From: Bacteriovoracaceae bacterium
GTDB lineage: Bacteria; Bdellovibrionota; Bacteriovoracia; Bacteriovoracales; Bacteriovoracaceae
Reading direction: 5' to 3'
Length of the DNA stretch: 64,000 bases
NCBI GenBank assembly: GCA_025210745.1
Contig: JAOARC010000046.1
Span: forward strand, 1 to 64,000
Shown: in pieces, positions 1 through 8,299 of the stretch
Numbering within the stretch: position 1 is the stretch's first letter
How the letters are laid out: the number at the start of each line of letters is the position of its first letter
Position numbers and translations under genes: made by a program
Notes under the pieces: model-generated
Databases searched by the model: none
What the model was told of the DNA's origin: nothing
Seen by the model: only the letters and a program-made list of their open reading frames with translations

Positions 1-86
1 GTGCGAGAATCATTCTTTCTTTTATAGCTTCCGTCTTTGATAATTTGAAGGGATTTACATGTGGGATTTGGGCAGATTCTTTTCAT
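1..86 (-). CDS. Partial zinc-ribbon protein, possibly a transposase N-terminus
   Basis: An open frame begins at ATG (84-86) on the minus strand and runs off the left edge, giving 28 visible residues. It starts MKRICPNPTCKS and continues with a KDGSYKRKNDSR segment. A CPxxxC knuckle followed by a G-x-(F/Y)-x-R stretch is typical of the N-terminal zinc ribbon of IS1/InsA-like and related transposases. No terminal inverted repeat is visible because the element, if present, lies mostly outside the window. The upstream Shine-Dalgarno match is weak. Family assignment is inference from a very short fragment. Confidence 0.4.
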   Translation of the reverse strand, partial: MKRICPNPTCKSLQIIKDGSYKRKNDSR

Positions 87-191
87 GGGAATCTAGATGC
101 AAAAAAAAAATCTCTTTAGAGTATTTAAGTTACTAAAATTATTAACACCAAGCTGACTTTGATATTCATTTTGTCTTTGACTAATTTAGAT

Positions 192-211
192 CCTAGCACC
201 AGGGTGCTAGG
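192..211 (-). terminator. Candidate terminator hairpin after the photolyase operon
   Basis: CCTAGCACC (192-200) and GGTGCTAGG (203-211) form a perfect 9-bp inverted repeat, realistically an 8-bp stem with a 4-base loop. It starts 4 bases beyond the stop of the flavin reductase gene, where an operon terminator would sit. The following bases in the minus transcript are AU-rich but lack a clean U-run, so termination is plausible rather than certain. Confidence 0.45.
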
Positions 212-215
212 GCAG

Positions 216-833
216 TTAATAATTTTCTTTAGCATATTTAAGCCTTTTTTCTAAAGTTGTACTGTGATAAGAATCTAAAGAAGATATGGCCACACTTTCA
301 ATTTTTTCAATATCAATAGTTCCATTTTCTAAAATAATATCATTGTTTAAATAAACACTTTCTATATTTAAGATGAGCATCTTTGTATTATTAGCTTTAA
401 TATCGATGATTTCATTTAATGAACAGGCAATTTGAAGTCTAGACTCTTTTACAAAAGGAGCGATAAAATCATCTTTAAACTCTTTAGTTAAATTACATTT
501 TTCAAATTCACATTCATCCTGATCAAACCTCGCTGAAGTTAGATGAGATTTATTGATAATATCTTTATTTATATGATTTATCGTTAGATAATTCGTTTGG
601 CATAAGTTTTCAAATGTATCTCTTCTAACAGATGTTGGCCTTTGAATTAGACCTATTAGAGCAGGGTCTGCTCCTAAGTGAAAAGCCGAAGAAAAAAGGC
701 TTAAGTTTGTTTTTCCTTCTTTTGATATCGTTCCAATAAGATTAGCACTTTTAAATCCGCTTAGTGAGTTAATAAAATTAGCGCGATAAAACTTTTGAAA
801 GTTATTAAAGTCTTCCTTTGTAAACTTATTCAT
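216..833 (-). CDS. Flavin reductase-like FMN-binding split-barrel protein
   Basis: The 205-residue cytoplasmic protein resembles the flavin reductase/FMN-binding split-barrel family, which is usually about 200 residues. The N-terminal half has the family pattern: a strand ending in AxLIGTIS, then NLSLFSSAFHLGADPALIG (FMN-phosphate region), then a PTSVRRDTFENL segment. Members transfer electrons between NAD(P)H and flavin or bind FMN for other reactions; the substrate is unknown. It overlaps the photolyase stop by 8 bases and is the last gene of a four-gene minus-strand operon, so translational coupling is likely. Next to a flavoprotein photolyase, supply or reduction of flavin is an attractive but unproven role. 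Confidence 0.75.
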   Translation of the reverse strand: MNKFTKEDFNNFQKFYRANFINSLSGFKSANLIGTISKEGKTNLSLFSSAFHLGADPALIGLIQRPTSVRRDTFENLCQTNYLTINHINKDIINKSHLTSARFDQDECEFEKCNLTKEFKDDFIAPFVKESRLQIACSLNEIIDIKANNTKMLILNIESVYLNNDIILENGTIDIEKIESVAISSLDSYHSTTLEKRLKYAKENY

Positions 834-2130
834 TATTTAATGCCTCTTTATACGTAATAAGAGCTCTTTGATAAGCAAACTTATGTTCAATAATAGCAGA
901 GGTATATTTATCTGTACCAAACTCTGGAACCCATTTTTTTACATATTGTGCTGCTTTATCAAACTTTTTAAACTGAAGCTCAGGATTAAAAATTCTAAAA
1001 TAAGGAGCTGCATCGCAACCACAACCAGCAGCCCATTGCCAATTTCCGTTATTAGCACTTAGATCATAATCCATAAGTTTTTTTGCAAAATACTTTTCTC
1101 CCCACCTCCAATCGATAAGAAGGTGTTTAATAAGAAAGCTTGCACAAAGCATTCTAACTCTATTGTGCATAAAACCTGTGGCATTAAGCTCTCTCATTCC
1201 CGCATCGACTAGGGGATAGCCCGTTTGACCTTGGCACCATTTATTGTATAGAGACTTATCATTAAGCCACTGTATTTTATCGTATTTTGCTTTAAAAGAA
1301 TCTTTAGTCACATGTGGAAAGTGATAGAGAATTTGCATGAAAAACTCTCTCCAGATGATTTCACTTAACCAAGTATCATTAAGGTGCTTTGCTATAAAAG
1401 CGCATCTTCTTGGACTAATAGTACCAAATCTTAAGTGATGACCAAGCTTACTTGTTCCATCAATGGCTGGATAATCTCTTGTTTCATGATAGTTTTCTAT
1501 AATAGATTTTTTTATAGTCGTTTTTATTTTTACAAGCTCATTTCTTGTAAAACCCATTTGCTCTAAAGTAATCATTCTCGATTTGTTACAAGACAGTAGA
1601 TTTTTAAAGTACTTTTTAGGATCAAGCTCTTTAATATTTGTATCTTCAAATTTTTCTAACCACTTATTTTTGTATGGAGTATATACAGTATAGGGCTTAC
1701 CATCTTTTTTTAAGATATCATTTTTTGCAAAGATAACCTGATCTTTAAACATCTCAAAAGAGATATTATTTTTATCGAGAAGTTTTTTTATTTGAAGATC
1801 TCTTTTTATGGCATAAGGTTCATAATCTTCATTGGTATAGACCTTTTGGATAGCATACTTTTTTATAAGCTCTTCGTATGCATCCTTTGGTGTATCATAA
1901 AAAGTTATAAGATCAGATCCAAGCTCATTTAGTTTATGCTTTATTGACTTTAAAAGGTCATAAATAAATGTAACTCTTGCATCATCTTTAGGCAGCTTAT
2001 TTAAGATCGTTTTATCAAAGATAAATATACAAAGTGTTTTTCTTTCCTTTAAGGAATGAAAAAGGGATGTATTGTCTTTAAGACGTAAATCCCTTCTAAA
2101 CCAATGTATATTTATCTTTTCTTTACTCAT
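826..2130 (-). CDS. phrB: Deoxyribodipyrimidine photolyase / cryptochrome family
   Basis: This 434-residue protein has the class I photolyase layout. The N-terminal antenna domain opens with IHWFRRDLRLKDN. The C-terminal FAD domain carries SEIIWREFFMQILYHFP, the conserved HNRVRM stretch, and the NNGNWQWAAGCGCDAAPYFR block that contacts FAD and the lesion. Photolyases use blue light and reduced FAD to split cyclobutane pyrimidine dimers. Length fits the family (about 430-480). A cryptochrome-only role cannot be excluded, but the catalytic blocks look intact. Its start lies 3 bases beyond the lipocalin stop and its end overlaps the flavin reductase gene, placing it third in the operon. Confidence 0.92.
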   Translation of the reverse strand: MSKEKINIHWFRRDLRLKDNTSLFHSLKERKTLCIFIFDKTILNKLPKDDARVTFIYDLLKSIKHKLNELGSDLITFYDTPKDAYEELIKKYAIQKVYTNEDYEPYAIKRDLQIKKLLDKNNISFEMFKDQVIFAKNDILKKDGKPYTVYTPYKNKWLEKFEDTNIKELDPKKYFKNLLSCNKSRMITLEQMGFTRNELVKIKTTIKKSIIENYHETRDYPAIDGTSKLGHHLRFGTISPRRCAFIAKHLNDTWLSEIIWREFFMQILYHFPHVTKDSFKAKYDKIQWLNDKSLYNKWCQGQTGYPLVDAGMRELNATGFMHNRVRMLCASFLIKHLLIDWRWGEKYFAKKLMDYDLSANNGNWQWAAGCGCDAAPYFRIFNPELQFKKFDKAAQYVKKWVPEFGTDKYTSAIIEHKFAYQRALITYKEALNNE

Positions 2131-2133
2131 CTT

Positions 2134-2661
2134 TTACTGAGGTGTCATTTGTAATTTTGTAATATCAAATCCTAGTTCATGCGCTTTAGATGTTAACATA
2201 TTATATGTATCTTCTGGTAATGTTTTTTCTCTAGAAAGAATCCAAAGGTACTTTCTAGAAGGATCACCAATCATAGCATATTCGTAATTGTCTCCTAGGG
2301 CTAGAATCCAGTAGTTTCCTGCAAAAGCATTTATTTTTATAAATCTTAAGAAAAATTGAACTTTAAGCTTTGCATTTGTATTTTTATCTGTAATCCAAGC
2401 TCTTGCTTTGGCTTTCTTTAGTTTTCCGTTAATATTATACTTTCTACATTTATTAAGAACATTTACAGAACCATTTTTTCTTAATGTGTAAGTTGCTGTT
2501 ACCGCAGTACAGTTTTTTTGAAACTTTTGATCAAACCTTGCTATTTCATACCAAGTACCTAAGTATTTATGAATATCAACATTTTCTACTGTTGGTAAGG
2601 GAGCATGCTTTGCACTAAATAGTGAGCACGATACGAGTAATAGAGTTAATAAGTATTTCAT
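2134..2661 (-). CDS. Blc-type bacterial lipocalin, probable lipoprotein
   Basis: The 175-residue exported protein is a bacterial lipocalin. After the signal sequence, residues about 33-40 carry the lipocalin signature LGTWYEIARFD, followed by the beta-barrel strand pattern (CTAVTATYTL, NYWILALGDNYEYAMIGDPS, LWILSRE). The signal peptide contains LVSC, a reasonable lipobox with Cys12 as the anchoring residue, as in outer-membrane Blc; signal peptidase I cleavage after FSA is the alternative. Blc proteins bind fatty acids or lysophospholipids and are stress induced. AAAGGAG precedes the ATG at good spacing, inside the end of the preceding gene, so the two are co-translated. Confidence 0.88.
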   Translation of the reverse strand: MKYLLTLLLVSCSLFSAKHAPLPTVENVDIHKYLGTWYEIARFDQKFQKNCTAVTATYTLRKNGSVNVLNKCRKYNINGKLKKAKARAWITDKNTNAKLKVQFFLRFIKINAFAGNYWILALGDNYEYAMIGDPSRKYLWILSREKTLPEDTYNMLTSKAHELGFDITKLQMTPQ

Positions 2662-3960
2662 TTATTCTCCTTTGAAGTAATTGTTTATAACTTCTTTTCT
2701 ATAATTAAATATTTTTTTTAGATCTTTTTTTACAAAATAAATGCCAAGAAGATCTCCCAGTTTGCCAAAGGGAAGTATGTAATCAACGGTATCTAACATT
2801 AATGTTCCACCGCAAACGGGGTAAAATTCATGGACGTGGTACCACTTTTTATAAGGCCCTTTTAGTTGAGTGTCAGTAAATTTCTTATTCATTTCAAAGT
2901 CCAAGATTTCAGTTGTCCATTTAACACCAATACCATGTATTTTTAGTTTGTAGTCAATAAGTGTTCCACTTTGAATTTTGGCTGTGTTTTTTCCTAGAAC
3001 ATTAAAGTTTAGCTCTTTAGGTGTAATCATCTCTAGGTTTTTTTCATCACAGAAAAATGTGAATGTTTCTTCTAGATTTTTAGGTATAAACTGTGTTCTA
3101 AAGAGTCTTCTTTGTCCTTTAAGATCTTCTTGTAAAAGGTCCTCTAAGACTTCAGTAACGGTTTTAAACTTACTTTCAGTTTCTTTTTTTACACTAGAAC
3201 TATTAAGAACAACTTGTGACATTTGTCCAAGTATTATTTTGATAATTGATCTAGGGGCTTTAAATAAAAGAGGCTTTTTTAAAGTTTTATTAATGAGATG
3301 ACTAAACTCTTTATTGGTTAAACTATGACTAACACCATTAAAGATCTTTTGCTGCGGATTATGACTTGCAATATGAATAATTTGATTAACAAGATCATTT
3401 ATATGAACAATGTTCATCACTTGTTTTCCTGACCCTAAGTATGCTCCAAGTCCAAACTTAAATGCGGGTAGCATCTTATTTAGGGCTCCGCCTTCTTTGG
3501 CTAGTACAATTCCAATTCTAAGGATGTAATAGTTTTTATAAAAAGAGATAACTTCATGTTCCCATTTTTCACAAACATCTTTAATAAAACCTTCTTGATA
3601 GATACCAATAGCACTTGCATTAATAAGTCTAATATTTGGGTTTATTTGATTTAAACTTTTTACAAGTAATCTTGTTGATAAAACTCTTGAGTTTAATATT
3701 TGAGATTTTACTTTTTTATCCCATCTTTTTTTATCTATTGAGTAACCACTTAGATTGATGACAAGATCGATATCTTTTAAGGCAGATACATCAATTATAT
3801 TTTTTGAAGGATTCCAGTAAAAGATATTTGCAGGAAAATCAAAATCGACTGTATTAACTTCCTGAGTTGTTAGAATATTTATTGAATGTCCAAGTTTTAA
3901 AAGCTCAAGGGTTAGTGTTTTTCCAATTAATCCTGTTGCTCCACAAATTAGTATTTTCAT
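2662..3960 (-). CDS. TIGR01777 NAD-dependent epimerase fused to SRPBCC domain
   Basis: This is a 432-residue two-domain protein. Residues 1 to about 285 form an extended short-chain dehydrogenase of the TIGR01777 (YfcH) group, with ICGATGLIGKTL as the dinucleotide loop, VINLSGYSIDKKRW, and NASAIGIY in the catalytic region. Residues about 290-432 resemble an SRPBCC/START-like lipid- or ligand-binding domain (RRLFRTQFIPKNLEETFTFF onward). In many bacteria the two modules are neighbouring genes; here they are fused. The substrate of this epimerase group is not established. It is the first gene of the photolyase operon; the lipocalin begins on the next base after its stop. Ligand-binding parts on two proteins suggest a membrane-lipid or isoprenoid link, as inference. 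Confidence 0.82.
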   Translation of the reverse strand: MKILICGATGLIGKTLTLELLKLGHSINILTTQEVNTVDFDFPANIFYWNPSKNIIDVSALKDIDLVINLSGYSIDKKRWDKKVKSQILNSRVLSTRLLVKSLNQINPNIRLINASAIGIYQEGFIKDVCEKWEHEVISFYKNYYILRIGIVLAKEGGALNKMLPAFKFGLGAYLGSGKQVMNIVHINDLVNQIIHIASHNPQQKIFNGVSHSLTNKEFSHLINKTLKKPLLFKAPRSIIKIILGQMSQVVLNSSSVKKETESKFKTVTEVLEDLLQEDLKGQRRLFRTQFIPKNLEETFTFFCDEKNLEMITPKELNFNVLGKNTAKIQSGTLIDYKLKIHGIGVKWTTEILDFEMNKKFTDTQLKGPYKKWYHVHEFYPVCGGTLMLDTVDYILPFGKLGDLLGIYFVKKDLKKIFNYRKEVINNYFKGE

Positions 3961-3993
3961 AATTTGAAATTACTTGATCCAAATGACAAATAT

Positions 3994-4016
3994 AAGTTAG
4001 ACAAGGTTAGACAAAG
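3994..4016. promoter_or_regulatory. Tandem 10-bp direct repeat in a divergent promoter region
   Basis: GTTAGACAAG (3996-4005) is followed immediately by GTTAGACAAA (4006-4015). The repeat lies in the 110-base gap between the photolyase operon (minus) and the PhnA-like gene (plus). A one-helical-turn period suggests side-by-side binding of a regulator on one DNA face. No protein can be assigned from sequence alone. Confidence 0.4.
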
Positions 4017-4070
4017 ATTTAAATATAGCTTAATCTATCTTTAAGTTATTAATTTTATATGAAGGTTTGT

Positions 4071-4616
4071 ATGGATTTTGTCGAAGATTTAAAACATAGA
4101 TCGGATAACCAATGTGAGTTATGTGGTAGTACTGATGAGCTTAAAAGTTTTTGTATTAAGGCCATTGATACAGATGATATAGCAGATTATGCACTTGCAT
4201 GTAGTACATGTTTAGACTATGAAAGCACTAATGATTTAAATCATTTTAGATCTTTGGCACAGGCCATATGGTCGCAGCATAGTAGTGTTAAGATTCTATG
4301 TTATAAAATATTAAGCACATTATCAGCTGAGTCTTGGGCAAATGATTTATTATCTCAAATCTATTTAACTACTGAGGAACAAGATATCGTTGATAGTACT
4401 GCTGAGGTAAAAATTGTGGACTCTAATGGGACTAAACTTAATGCAGGAGATACAATTACTTTAGTAAAAGACTTAGATGTTAAAGGAGCTGGATTTACAG
4501 CAAAAAGGGGAACAGTAGTAAAGAATATTAGGCTTACAGATGATCCTAAGTATATTGAAGGTAAAATTAATGGCTCTATGATAGTCATTGTTGCTAACTT
4601 TACCAAAAAAGCTTAA
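4071..4616 (+). CDS. PhnA domain protein
   Basis: The 181-residue cytoplasmic protein has an N-terminal zinc-ribbon-like stretch (RSDNQCELCGS, later CSTC) and a C-terminal PhnA domain (VKIVDSNGTKLNAGDTITL, then DLDVKGAGFTAKRGT, then GKINGSMIVI). Despite the name, the domain is not known to act directly in phosphonate breakdown and its role is unsettled. I chose ATG at 4071 over an upstream in-frame ATG at 4059, because AAGG sits 5 bases before 4071 and the resulting N-terminus (MDFVEDLKHRSDNQCELC) matches the usual start of longer PhnA proteins. It stands alone on the plus strand. Confidence 0.82.
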   Translation: MDFVEDLKHRSDNQCELCGSTDELKSFCIKAIDTDDIADYALACSTCLDYESTNDLNHFRSLAQAIWSQHSSVKILCYKILSTLSAESWANDLLSQIYLTTEEQDIVDSTAEVKIVDSNGTKLNAGDTITLVKDLDVKGAGFTAKRGTVVKNIRLTDDPKYIEGKINGSMIVIVANFTKKA

Positions 4617-4696
4617 AAAGTCTTTCATTACTACGTGGTAAATAAATTATGATAAAATGAAGGTAATCTTTAAATTTATATCAGGAGGATATAAGT

Positions 4697-5443
4697 ATGA
4701 AAGTTATTATCGGTATTTTATTATCAAGTACTGTTTTAGCATCATTGCCAGTAAGGTACACACAGTTATTATCATATGTACAAGAAGCACCAGATCAAGG
4801 AGATACAGCGACTTGTTTATATATGGCCACAACAGGTTCGGTAGAGCTTCTTTTAAATCAAAAGTATAATATTAAGTATCCAAATAAAAATGATATTTTT
4901 GATATTTCAGAAAGATATACTTTGTCTCAAAGAGCAAGTGCTAGGGGTTCATGGCACCTAAAGGCTTTAAATCGTTTTAATAAGGGATGGGCAATTAATA
5001 ATAAAGACCTTGAGTATAATGCTTATACTCAAGATGGACAGGTCAATAATACTGTATGGAATAGACCTCGTGATTTTTATGATCTTCCTAGAATTGATAT
5101 TCCTGAAAAATTTAAGGCAAAAAAAATCTTTATTAGAGGAAAAAATAGATATTCTAAATACGTAGTTAAGAAAATAGATATTGAGAATGTTAAAAAAGCA
5201 CTTGTTGAAAATAATGCACCAATTTTAATGAATTATAATCATAATAGATGGTGGCATATGGTTAATATTGTTGGATATGACGATGAGGCCAAAGGAGAGT
5301 GTTTACATACACCAAAAGAACAATGTTCAGGTAAGGGAGCTTTTTATGTAAGAGACTCTCTTGGTAAGGTAACGCACCTTCGTGACTACGACTGGTTTAG
5401 AGTTAATGCCAATGCAGCCTTTGTAGTAACTTTAGACGAGTAA
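4697..5443 (+). CDS. Exported papain-like cysteine peptidase candidate
   Basis: The 248-residue protein has a short Sec signal (MKVIIGILLSSTVLA) and looks like a divergent papain (C1) fold. QGDTATCLYMAT at 34-45 resembles the QGxCGSCWAF active-site block, with Gln34 and Cys40 as oxyanion and nucleophile candidates. WWHMVNIVGYDDE at 185-197 resembles the catalytic-His block (His187). AFYVRDSLG at 215-223 stands where the Asn block (VKNSWG) lies, with Asp220 instead of Asn. The order and spacing fit; overall similarity is low. AGGAGG lies 8 bases before the ATG, a strong ribosome site. Only about 60 bases separate it from the next exported peptidase-like gene, so the two may work together. The peptidase call is inference from motifs. 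Confidence 0.6.
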   Translation: MKVIIGILLSSTVLASLPVRYTQLLSYVQEAPDQGDTATCLYMATTGSVELLLNQKYNIKYPNKNDIFDISERYTLSQRASARGSWHLKALNRFNKGWAINNKDLEYNAYTQDGQVNNTVWNRPRDFYDLPRIDIPEKFKAKKIFIRGKNRYSKYVVKKIDIENVKKALVENNAPILMNYNHNRWWHMVNIVGYDDEAKGECLHTPKEQCSGKGAFYVRDSLGKVTHLRDYDWFRVNANAAFVVTLDE

Positions 5444-5468
5444 ATTGACTAAGAACTTATTAGAGACG

Positions 5469-5502
5469 ATACTATTTCTATAATTTTTTTAGGAAATAGT
5501 AT
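5469..5502 (+). promoter_or_regulatory. Hairpin burying the start site of the next gene
   Basis: ATACTATTTC (5469-5478) pairs perfectly with GAAATAGTAT (5493-5502) across a 14-base U-rich loop. The right arm begins within the Shine-Dalgarno (AGGA, 5491-5494) and ends in the first two bases of the ATG at 5501. If folded, it would hinder ribosome loading on the downstream 911-residue gene. Confidence 0.5.
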
Positions 5503-8236
5503 GCGTCTTTTTTTTATATGTTTAATTGCATTTTCTTCATATGCACAGTTTAACCAAACACTTCCAAACTTAGATTGGAAAGAAATTTCAACAAAACACT
5601 TTCGTATTATTTTTCCAAATGAGCTTAAAAGTAAAGGTGAACTTGTTGCAAATGCAATGGAAAAATATCTTGGGCCTTTAAGTGAATCTTTAGAGTTTGA
5701 AGATCCCCATCATAGAATAGATGTTATTTTAAATAATCAAAGCTCCATTAGTAATGCTTATGTTGCTCTAGCACCATTTTTATCTAAGTGGGAAAGTACT
5801 CCAACTCTTGCAACAGATCTTGGTAGTACGGATTGGTTTATAACTCTTGCAATTCATGAACAAAGACATATTCATCAATTCTTAAAATATAAAAAAGGTT
5901 TTGCTAAATTTCTTTATTATATGTTTGGACAGATGGGACAAGCTGTAAGTGTCTTTTTCTCAACTCCAGCTTGGGTTTTTGAAGGAGATGCGACCTATGA
6001 AGAGACACTGCTTTCAAAGTCTGGAAGAGGAAGAGTTGCTCAGTTTGATATGCATCTAAGAGCATTATTAGATTCTACAGATATGCCGGATTATGATGAA
6101 TTCTTGTATGGATCGTACTATAGAAGAATCCCAAATCATTATGTTCTTGGATATATGATGAATTTTAATTTACGTAATTATTATCCGGCAAGCTCATTAA
6201 ATGCTATATTTAATGAAACTGCTAGAAGTTCTTATTCGGCATTTGCTTTTGAAAACTCTTTAGAAGATCTTTTAGGCGAAGACATAGAAAAGTTCTATAA
6301 AAATGCTCATTTTCGCTATAAGGAGCTAGCTGCTTTTGGTGATGAAGATTATAAAAGGTTGCATAAAAAACAAGAGGTTTATACAAATCAATCTTTTGTC
6401 TTTATTGAAAAACAAAGAATGTACTTTCAAGAAAGTGGTTTTTCAAAAGTTCCAGCGATTGTATCTATGACACTAGATGGTAAAGATAAGAGAGTTGAAG
6501 TTAAGTTATCTAATATTTTAGATCATAGATTTGATGTTTGTGATAAAAAGATACTTTTTTCTGATTTTGAAACTCACCCTCGTTACAAGAATGTGGTTTA
6601 TTCAAATATTTATATGAAGGATGAGGGCATTAAAACAATTAGTCAAAAGCAAAAAGTTTTTAATCCTATTTTTTCTAAGAGTTGTAACTCTATTTACGCT
6701 CTAATATTTGATGATTCTATGAATCAGTTCTTAATAGAACTAGATACTAAAGGTAAGACTCTATTAAAGGTTAAAGTTAAAGATGGGCATTTAGTAAGAA
6801 ATATTTCTTTTGATAGAAAAAGTAATCTTTTGTTTATGAGTATGACTGATAATGATGGGAATTATTATTTTTCTAAATTAATTGGCAAAAAGATAATACC
6901 TATAAATAAAAAAATGAAGGCCAATGTCTCTGATTTATATGCATATGATAATACTCTTTATTTTTCTAATGACTCAAGTGGCGTGGGTAATATATATAAG
7001 TTTCAAGCTAATAAAGTCTTTAGACTAACAGATGCTAAGTACGGAATACGTTATCCATTTTTTCATAATGATGTTCTATATTTTAGTGATTATTCAGTAG
7101 ATGGCTTTTATCTATCTAGGCTTAATAAAGTAGATTCATTAGTAAAAACAGATTTTGACTTTCCAATTGATCAAGTTAATAAAGCTTCGCCAAAGATTGC
7201 AAACGTTGATAAAAAAAGACAGTCTACTGATTATGAAAGAGAGTTTTTTAATATTCATTCATGGAACTATCTTCCTGCTGTTTTAAGTTCTCAGCAAGCA
7301 TCATTCACTATTTCTTCTACTGATATCTTAGGGGAGTTAACATCAAATTTTGGTATTCAAAATGATAATCAAAAGGGAGCAACTAGTGCTTTTGCAACTT
7401 TAGTTTATAGTCGTTATTGGCCAGTACTATTTGCTGGTTTTAGTGCAGGAAAAAGAAGTGTTTTTATTGATTCTGATGAAACCCCTTCTAATGTTGATTA
7501 CTATAAATGGAATGAAAACAGTTTTGATCTTGGAGTATTACTTCCTTATACAGTAACAACTTTAGGAAAAACCTATGGAGTTAGTCTTACTAGTATTGGT
7601 AAATATATAAAAGTTGATGATAAAAACTATCCTTCATATCCTAATTCTGGAGAAGTATTTTTAAAAGGATTTAATTTAGAATTGAAGTATAGTACTAATA
7701 AGGCTTTTTTAAGGCAGTTTGCAGACTTTGAAATTAATACTGATTTTATTTTTCAAGAAGCAATAGCTTTAACTGGAAATGAAACCTATGAGCAGGTCAG
7801 AGGTATAAATTTATACACAGCATTTAAAGGATTTACTAAAACGAGTAACTTCTTATTTAAAGGATCTTACCAAGAAAAAGTTTTAAATACATATGATATT
7901 GGTGATACAGGTTTTTTTGCTAGGGGGTATGAGTTTATAAACTCTAAGCTTTTAAGCTCTTTTAGTGCAAATTATATGTTTGCTAGTTTTTATCCTGAAT
8001 TTGGAATCTTTGATACTCTTTATTTTAAAAGAATGAGAACAAATCTTTTCTATGATCATACTAGGCTTAACAATACCAAAGAATATGCCAGTGCTGGGCT
8101 TGAGAATGTTTTTGATATTACTCCATTTCGCTTTTCAGGAATTGAGCTTGGGCTTGGAGTACGTTCAACTTATAGAAAAATAAGTGATGACTGGGAGCAT
8201 CAAGTGTATCTAGAGTCCTTATTCGAGACATTTTAA
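5501..8236 (+). CDS. Exported HExxH peptidase / beta-propeller / outer-membrane barrel protein
   Basis: This 911-residue protein has three visible parts. After a signal peptide (MRLFFICLIAFSSYA), residues about 20-280 look like a gluzincin-type zinc peptidase: HEQRH at 119-123 supplies two His ligands and the catalytic Glu, and WVFEGDATYEE near 158-168 supplies a likely Glu161 ligand. Residues about 290-560 contain repeated short strands (for example DNTLYFSNDSSGVGNIY and NDVLYFSDYSVDGFYLSRL) like a TolB/WD40-type propeller. From about 600 the aromatic, alternating pattern and a C-terminal Phe fit an outer-membrane beta-barrel. This architecture would anchor a peptidase and protein-binding propeller at the cell surface. 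Specific substrates are unknown. Confidence 0.7.
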   Translation: MRLFFICLIAFSSYAQFNQTLPNLDWKEISTKHFRIIFPNELKSKGELVANAMEKYLGPLSESLEFEDPHHRIDVILNNQSSISNAYVALAPFLSKWESTPTLATDLGSTDWFITLAIHEQRHIHQFLKYKKGFAKFLYYMFGQMGQAVSVFFSTPAWVFEGDATYEETLLSKSGRGRVAQFDMHLRALLDSTDMPDYDEFLYGSYYRRIPNHYVLGYMMNFNLRNYYPASSLNAIFNETARSSYSAFAFENSLEDLLGEDIEKFYKNAHFRYKELAAFGDEDYKRLHKKQEVYTNQSFVFIEKQRMYFQESGFSKVPAIVSMTLDGKDKRVEVKLSNILDHRFDVCDKKILFSDFETHPRYKNVVYSNIYMKDEGIKTISQKQKVFNPIFSKSCNSIYALIFDDSMNQFLIELDTKGKTLLKVKVKDGHLVRNISFDRKSNLLFMSMTDNDGNYYFSKLIGKKIIPINKKMKANVSDLYAYDNTLYFSNDSSGVGNIYKFQANKVFRLTDAKYGIRYPFFHNDVLYFSDYSVDGFYLSRLNKVDSLVKTDFDFPIDQVNKASPKIANVDKKRQSTDYEREFFNIHSWNYLPAVLSSQQASFTISSTDILGELTSNFGIQNDNQKGATSAFATLVYSRYWPVLFAGFSAGKRSVFIDSDETPSNVDYYKWNENSFDLGVLLPYTVTTLGKTYGVSLTSIGKYIKVDDKNYPSYPNSGEVFLKGFNLELKYSTNKAFLRQFADFEINTDFIFQEAIALTGNETYEQVRGINLYTAFKGFTKTSNFLFKGSYQEKVLNTYDIGDTGFFARGYEFINSKLLSSFSANYMFASFYPEFGIFDTLYFKRMRTNLFYDHTRLNNTKEYASAGLENVFDITPFRFSGIELGLGVRSTYRKISDDWEHQVYLESLFETF

Positions 8237-8299
8237 TCTTTGTTATTTCGCCATCTTTCTGGCATTATAAGCCTTTAATTTAACTTAAGAGAGCAATTA

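Noticed and set aside
3-113. Plus-strand open frame of about 36 codons at the left edge
   Set aside because: It is antisense to the zinc-ribbon frame on the minus strand, gives no recognisable protein and has no supporting signals.
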